DNA from: an uncultured Oscillospiraceae bacterium
GTDB lineage: Bacteria; Bacillota; Clostridia; Oscillospirales; Oscillospiraceae
Length of the DNA: 9,403 nt
Assembly (NCBI GenBank): GCA_934597535.1
Contig: CAKTRT010000033.1
Coordinates: 1 to 9,403 of the forward strand
Reading direction: 5' to 3'
This document shows positions 5,469 through 9,403 of this stretch, one piece after another; positions within the stretch are counted from its first letter, which is position 1, and every line of letters starts with the position of its first letter. Below the pieces are notes generated by a model, which saw nothing but the letters and a program-made list of their open reading frames with translations, had not been told where the DNA came from and searched no databases. The translations under genes were made by a program, and so were the position numbers.

Positions 5469-5812
5469 TGCTGACGATCCGCTGTTTATACAGCCTTTTT
5501 CTCATGCTTTTCACAGGGCCGGCCTTTGGCTCGCCAAGCAATGTGCTGCTGCCGCTGACGGTGCTGGCAGGCGCTCTTTTGCAGATGGCGCTGCTTTATG
5601 GCGGACGAAAGTGGTGGCTTCCCATCGCCGTCTGCGCGGGGCTGCTCGCCTGCGAGCTTCTGGGTGTGCTCATCGGGGGGTATTTCCTCCTTGTGTTGGT
5701 CATCATCGTGACCTATCTGCTCGCGGCGCTTGCCGGAGCAGGCATTGGCGCTGCTGTATATCAGGGGATCGTCCGATCCCGTAGGAATATGAGGAGAATT
5801 GCAAATGACTGA
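5468..5812 (+). CDS. Small hydrophobic membrane protein of unknown function
   Basis: I do not recognise this 114-residue protein. It is very hydrophobic, with probable membrane segments at about 4-20, 25-44, 50-69 and 71-96. A basic tail, RSRRNMRR (103-110), suggests a cytoplasmic C-terminus. The first segment could instead be a signal peptide ending near AFG-S (19-22). I chose the ATG at 5468 because GGAGG (5456-5460) lies 7 bases upstream. An in-frame ATG at 5384 would run deep into remB and add a non-hydrophobic extension. The start overlaps the remB stop by one base, and the end overlaps the gyrB start by eight bases (ATGACTGA), so the three genes are probably translated in a coupled way. 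Any functional link to RemB or gyrase is unproven. Confidence 0.85.
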   Translation: MLTIRCLYSLFLMLFTGPAFGSPSNVLLPLTVLAGALLQMALLYGGRKWWLPIAVCAGLLACELLGVLIGGYFLLVLVIIVTYLLAALAGAGIGAAVYQGIVRSRRNMRRIAND

Positions 5813-7772
5813 CAACGAACTCTTACAATCCACGGCGGTGGACGAAAGCAACGACTACAACGCCTCGGAAATTCAAGTTCTTGAGGGACTTGAGGCGGTG
5901 CGCAAGCGCCCGGGCATGTACATCGGCTCGACATCCCTGAGCGGTCTGCATCACCTTGTCTACGAAATTGTGGATAACTCCATCGACGAAGCCCTCGCGG
6001 GCTACTGCACGGAGATCCAGGTGACGATCAACGAGGGCAATACCATCACCGTTGTGGATAACGGCCGAGGCATTCCGGTCGATATTCAGGCGCAGACGGG
6101 ACGGCCCGCGCTCGAGGTCGTCTACACCGTGCTGCACGCGGGCGGCAAGTTCGGCGGCGGCGGATATAAGGTCTCCGGCGGTCTGCACGGCGTCGGCGCG
6201 AGCGTCGTCAACGCGCTGTCCGAATGGCTGACGGTGCAGGTGCATAAAAACGGCAGCATCTACGAGATGAAATTCTCCCGCGGCAAGATCACGCAGGAGA
6301 TGACCATCATCGGCTCGACCGACCGCACGGGCACGACCGTCACGTTCAAGCCGGACTACCAGATGTTTGAAGAGCTCGAATACTCCTACGAAACGCTGCA
6401 TACCCGTATGCGCGAGGAGGCATTTCTGAATGCGGGGCTTCGCATTACCATCGAGGATAAGCGCGTTGAGAGCGCGGAAAAGCCCGAGAGCGAGCGCCGC
6501 GACTCGATGTGCTACGAGGGCGGTATCCGCGAATTCGTCACGTGGCTCAACAAGAAGAAGGAGCCGCTGCACAATCAGGTCATCTACATGAGCGGCATGA
6601 AGGGCGACTCGTTCGCAGAATTGGCGCTCCAGTATGACGACGGCTATCAGGAAAATATCCTCTCGTTCGCCAACAACGTCCACACGCCCGAGGGCGGCAT
6701 GCACGAGACCGGCTTCAAGGCCGCGCTCACGCGCGTGCTGAACGCCTACGGCATCAAAAACGGCATCATCAAAGAAGGCGACAAGGTCAGCGGCGAGGAC
6801 TGCCGCGAGGGTCTGACCTGCGTGATCTCCGTCAAGCTCACGAACGCGCAGTTCGAGGGCCAGACGAAGGCAAAGCTCGGAAATTCCGAGATCCGCACGC
6901 TGGTGGACGGCATTGTCTCCGACCGGCTGATGCAGTTCCTTGAAGAAAACCCCGCTGTGGCGCGCACGATCCTGGATAAGGCCATGACGGCCAACCGCGC
7001 GCGAGAGGCCGCGCGCAAAGCGCGCGAATCGATCCGCCGCAAGAGCGCCCTCGGCGGTGCGGCGATGCCCGACAAGCTGCGCGACTGCAACGAGAATAAC
7101 CCCGAACTCACCGAGATCTACATCGTAGAGGGCGACAGCGCAGGCGGCTCTGCCACCCAGGGGCGCGACTCGCGCTTCCAGGCGATCCTGCCGCTGTGGG
7201 GCAAGATGTTGAACGTCGAAAAGGTGCGCGCCGACAAAATTTACGGCAACGACAAGCTCCAGCCCGTCATCATCGCGCTCGGCGCGGGACTGGGCGAGGA
7301 TTTCGACGTCAATAAGCTGAGATATCACAAGGTCATCATCATGGCGGATGCCGATGTCGACGGCTCGCACATCCGGACGCTGCTGCTGACGTTCTTCTTC
7401 CGCTATATGCGCCCGCTCATCGAAAACGGCTATGTCTACGCGGCCGTGCCGCCGCTTTTCAAGCTGACGCGCGGCAAGACGACGCGCCTTGCCTTCACGC
7501 CGGAGGAGCGCGATCAGTACTCCGCCGAACTGCGCGGAGACAATCCGAACGCGAAGGTCGATATCTCGCGCTTCAAGGGTCTTGGTGAAATGAATCCGCA
7601 CGAGCTGTGGGAGACGACCATGGATCCCGAAAAGCGCACGCTCAAGCGCATCACGCTTGAAGACGCGGTGCTCGCCGACGAGACGTTCACGGTACTGATG
7701 GGCGAGAAGGTCGAGCCGCGCAAGGAATTCATCGAACAGAACGCGAAATACGCGGTCAATCTGGACTTTTAA
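5805..7772 (+). CDS. gyrB: DNA gyrase subunit B
   Basis: GyrB supplies the ATPase and part of the cleavage site of gyrase, which introduces negative supercoils. The 655-residue product is the usual length for Gram-positive GyrB. The GHKL ATPase domain carries [10 protein letters not shown] (54-63; catalytic Glu54, Mg-binding Asn58), DNGRGIPVD (85-93) and [15 protein letters not shown] (125-139). The transducer domain follows. The TOPRIM domain has EGDSAGGSA (442-450), [11 protein letters not shown] (463-473) and [15 protein letters not shown] (515-529), with metal ligands Glu442, Asp515 and Asp517. The C-terminus has [20 protein letters not shown] (589-608). Trp465 sits where Escherichia coli has Lys447. 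I chose ATG 5805 over the in-frame TTG at 5799 because GAGGAG (5791-5796) is 8 bases away from the ATG and only 2 from the TTG. gyrA follows after 18 bases. Confidence 0.98.
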   Translation: MTDNELLQSTAVDESNDYNASEIQVLEGLEAVRKRPGMYIGSTSLSGLHHLVYEIVDNSIDEALAGYCTEIQVTINEGNTITVVDNGRGIPVDIQAQTGRPALEVVYTVLHAGGKFGGGGYKVSGGLHGVGASVVNALSEWLTVQVHKNGSIYEMKFSRGKITQEMTIIGSTDRTGTTVTFKPDYQMFEELEYSYETLHTRMREEAFLNAGLRITIEDKRVESAEKPESERRDSMCYEGGIREFVTWLNKKKEPLHNQVIYMSGMKGDSFAELALQYDDGYQENILSFANNVHTPEGGMHETGFKAALTRVLNAYGIKNGIIKEGDKVSGEDCREGLTCVISVKLTNAQFEGQTKAKLGNSEIRTLVDGIVSDRLMQFLEENPAVARTILDKAMTANRAREAARKARESIRRKSALGGAAMPDKLRDCNENNPELTEIYIVEGDSAGGSATQGRDSRFQAILPLWGKMLNVEKVRADKIYGNDKLQPVIIALGAGLGEDFDVNKLRYHKVIIMADADVDGSHIRTLLLTFFFRYMRPLIENGYVYAAVPPLFKLTRGKTTRLAFTPEERDQYSAELRGDNPNAKVDISRFKGLGEMNPHELWETTMDPEKRTLKRITLEDAVLADETFTVLMGEKVEPRKEFIEQNAKYAVNLDF

Positions 7773-7790
7773 GAGAGGAGGACGCAGAAA

Positions 7791-9403
7791 ATGGCACACA
7801 AAAACGTGGATTACAAGCCCGAGGATATCCGCTTTCCCGATCAGAAGATCGTGCAGAGCGAGCTCGTGCACGAGATGCAGTCCTCCTACATCGAATACGC
7901 GATGTCGGTCATCGTCGGGCGCGCGCTGCCCGACGTGCGCGACGGCTTGAAGCCCGTCCACCGCCGCATTCTGTACGCCATGTATGAAGACGGCCTCACG
8001 AGCGACAAGCCCTTCAAAAAGTCGGCGACCTGCGTCGGCGACGTGCTGGGCCGCTATCATCCGCACGGCGACGCGTCGGTGTACGACGCGCTCGTGCGTC
8101 TCGCGCAGGACTTCTCCATGCGCTATATGCTCGTCGACGGCCACGGCAACTTCGGTTCCATTGATGGCGACCCTCCGGCCGCCTACCGATACACCGAGGC
8201 CAGAATGTCGAAGATCGCGAACGAAATGCTGCGCGACATCGACAAGGAGACCGTCGACTGGGACCCGAACTTCGACGAGAGCCGCAAAGAGCCCCGCGTG
8301 CTGCCCGCGCGCTTCCCGAACCTGCTGGTGAACGGCTCTTCCGGTATCGCCGTCGGTATGGCGACGAACATCCCGCCGCACAACCTGACCGAGGTCATCA
8401 ACGCCTGCGTCTGCGTGCTCGATAACCCGGAGGCGACGCTTTACGACCTGATGCAGCACATCACCGGCCCCGACTTCCCGACCAAGGGCATCATTATGGG
8501 CCGCAGCGGCATCCGCGCGGCTTACGCCACGGGCCGCGGTAAGATCATCCTGCGCGCCCGCACGGAATTTGAAGAATTCGGCCGCGACCGCACGCGCATC
8601 ATCGTCACCGAGCTTCCGTATCAAGTGAACAAGCGTATGCTCATCAAGAACATGGCCGATCAGGTGAACGACAAGCGCTTGGAGGGCATTTCCGACATCC
8701 GCGACGAGACTGACCGCACGGGTATGCGCATCGTCATCGAAGTGAAGCACGACGCGAACCCGCAGGTGGTCTTAAACAGGCTCTTTGCCCAGACGCAGCT
8801 GCAGACGAGCTTTGCCATCAACATGCTGGCGCTCGTGGATAACCAGAAGCAGCCGAAGATCCTGTCCCTGCGCCATATCATTGACGAGTATCTCGCCTTC
8901 CAGGAAGAACTCATCACGCGCAGAACGCAGTACGACCTCAAAAAGGCGCGCGAGCGCGAGCATCTGCTGCAAGGACTTCTCATCGCGCAGGACAACATCG
9001 ACGAGGTCATCCACATCATTCGCACGAGCTACGACGACGCGAAGGAAAAGCTGATGGAGCGCTTTTCCCTCTCCGATATTCAGGCGCAGGCCATTCTTGA
9101 TATGCGCCTGAAGGCCTTGCAGGGCCTCGACCGCGAAAAGCTGCAGAACGAGTACGACGAACTCGAAAAGAAGATCGCGTACTTTGTCGAGCTGCTTTCG
9201 AACGAGACAATGCTCAAGGGCGTTCTCAAGGACGAACTCATCGAAATTCGCGACAAGTACGGCGACGAACGCAAGACCGAGATTCAGGAGGTCGAGGACG
9301 AGATCGATATCGAAGATCTCATCGAAGAGGAGCAGTGCGTCTTCACCCTGACCCGCAACGGCTACATCAAGCGCACGAGCGCGAGCGAGTACACCGCGCA
9401 GAG
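7791..9403 (+). CDS. gyrA: DNA gyrase subunit A (partial, N-terminal 537 residues)
   Basis: GyrA is the DNA-cleaving and wrapping subunit of gyrase. The visible part covers the winged-helix breakage-reunion domain and the tower/coiled-coil region. Landmarks are [31 protein letters not shown] (32-62), the quinolone region [18 protein letters not shown] (89-106) and [10 protein letters not shown] (130-139), with catalytic Tyr134. The isoleucine-wedge and tower part runs to about 330, and long helices with [15 protein letters not shown] follow (about 440-454). The frame stays open to the right edge; the last complete codon is Gln537, in the context [15 protein letters not shown], where the GyrA-box (QRRGGxG) normally starts, so the DNA-wrapping C-terminal domain lies outside. 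AGGAGG (7776-7781) is 9 bases before the ATG. The residue equivalent to E. coli Ser83 is Ala95. Confidence 0.97.
   Translation, partial: MAHKNVDYKPEDIRFPDQKIVQSELVHEMQSSYIEYAMSVIVGRALPDVRDGLKPVHRRILYAMYEDGLTSDKPFKKSATCVGDVLGRYHPHGDASVYDALVRLAQDFSMRYMLVDGHGNFGSIDGDPPAAYRYTEARMSKIANEMLRDIDKETVDWDPNFDESRKEPRVLPARFPNLLVNGSSGIAVGMATNIPPHNLTEVINACVCVLDNPEATLYDLMQHITGPDFPTKGIIMGRSGIRAAYATGRGKIILRARTEFEEFGRDRTRIIVTELPYQVNKRMLIKNMADQVNDKRLEGISDIRDETDRTGMRIVIEVKHDANPQVVLNRLFAQTQLQTSFAINMLALVDNQKQPKILSLRHIIDEYLAFQEELITRRTQYDLKKAREREHLLQGLLIAQDNIDEVIHIIRTSYDDAKEKLMERFSLSDIQAQAILDMRLKALQGLDREKLQNEYDELEKKIAYFVELLSNETMLKGVLKDELIEIRDKYGDERKTEIQEVEDEIDIEDLIEEEQCVFTLTRNGYIKRTSASEYTAQ

Noticed and set aside
5823..8750. 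A 975-codon open frame on the minus strand antisense to gyrB and gyrA
   Set aside because: It is a shadow of GC-rich third positions in the sense genes. It crosses the gyrB-gyrA boundary and has no family resemblance, while both sense genes are unmistakable.

Overview
This window is the chromosomal replication-origin neighbourhood of a low-to-moderately GC-rich Bacillota, most likely a member of the Clostridia and plausibly of the Oscillospirales/Ruminococcaceae group. The gene order rpmH(-) | dnaA - oriC - dnaN - yaaA(S4) - recF - remB - small membrane protein - gyrB - gyrA is the classic Firmicutes origin arrangement. The protein sequences are clostridial in style, with strong use of G/C at third codon positions. 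The taxonomic call is inference from gene order and protein flavour, not from a search.

Left edge (1-480): the start of rpmH (ribosomal protein L34) points left. A 422-base divergent intergenic region separates it from dnaA. It holds two near-consensus sigma-A-type promoters, each with a 17-base spacer: one for rpmH on the minus strand and one for dnaA on the plus strand. The rpmH leader carries two perfect hairpins.

Centre-left (481-4533): dnaA (GTG start), then a 239-base non-coding stretch rich in DnaA-box-like sequences. This looks like oriC, and includes a DnaA box / GC cluster / trinucleotide-repeat arrangement resembling the basal unwinding system described in Bacillus subtilis. It is followed by dnaN (sliding clamp), yaaA (S4 RNA-binding mini-protein) and recF; recF overlaps the end of yaaA.

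Middle (4534-5213): a 680-base non-coding block packed with at least fifteen perfect or near-perfect inverted repeats. It has a 21-bp imperfect stem near its left end, a 19-bp perfect stem near its right end, and many short GC-rich stems with 3-base loops in between. It is the least explained part of the window.

Right (5214-9403): remB (DUF370), a small four-helix membrane protein, gyrB and gyrA form a tight co-directional group. The first two junctions overlap, by 1 and 8 bases. gyrA runs off the window just where its GyrA-box should begin.

Functionally, DnaA opens the origin, DnaN clamps the polymerase, RecF helps repair stalled forks and gaps, and gyrase removes the positive supercoils made by replication. 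The genes from dnaA onward all read in the same direction, rightward away from the origin. No mobile gene, CRISPR array, tRNA, rRNA or anti-phage system is visible. The most unusual material is non-coding: the candidate origin-unwinding element and the hairpin-dense block.
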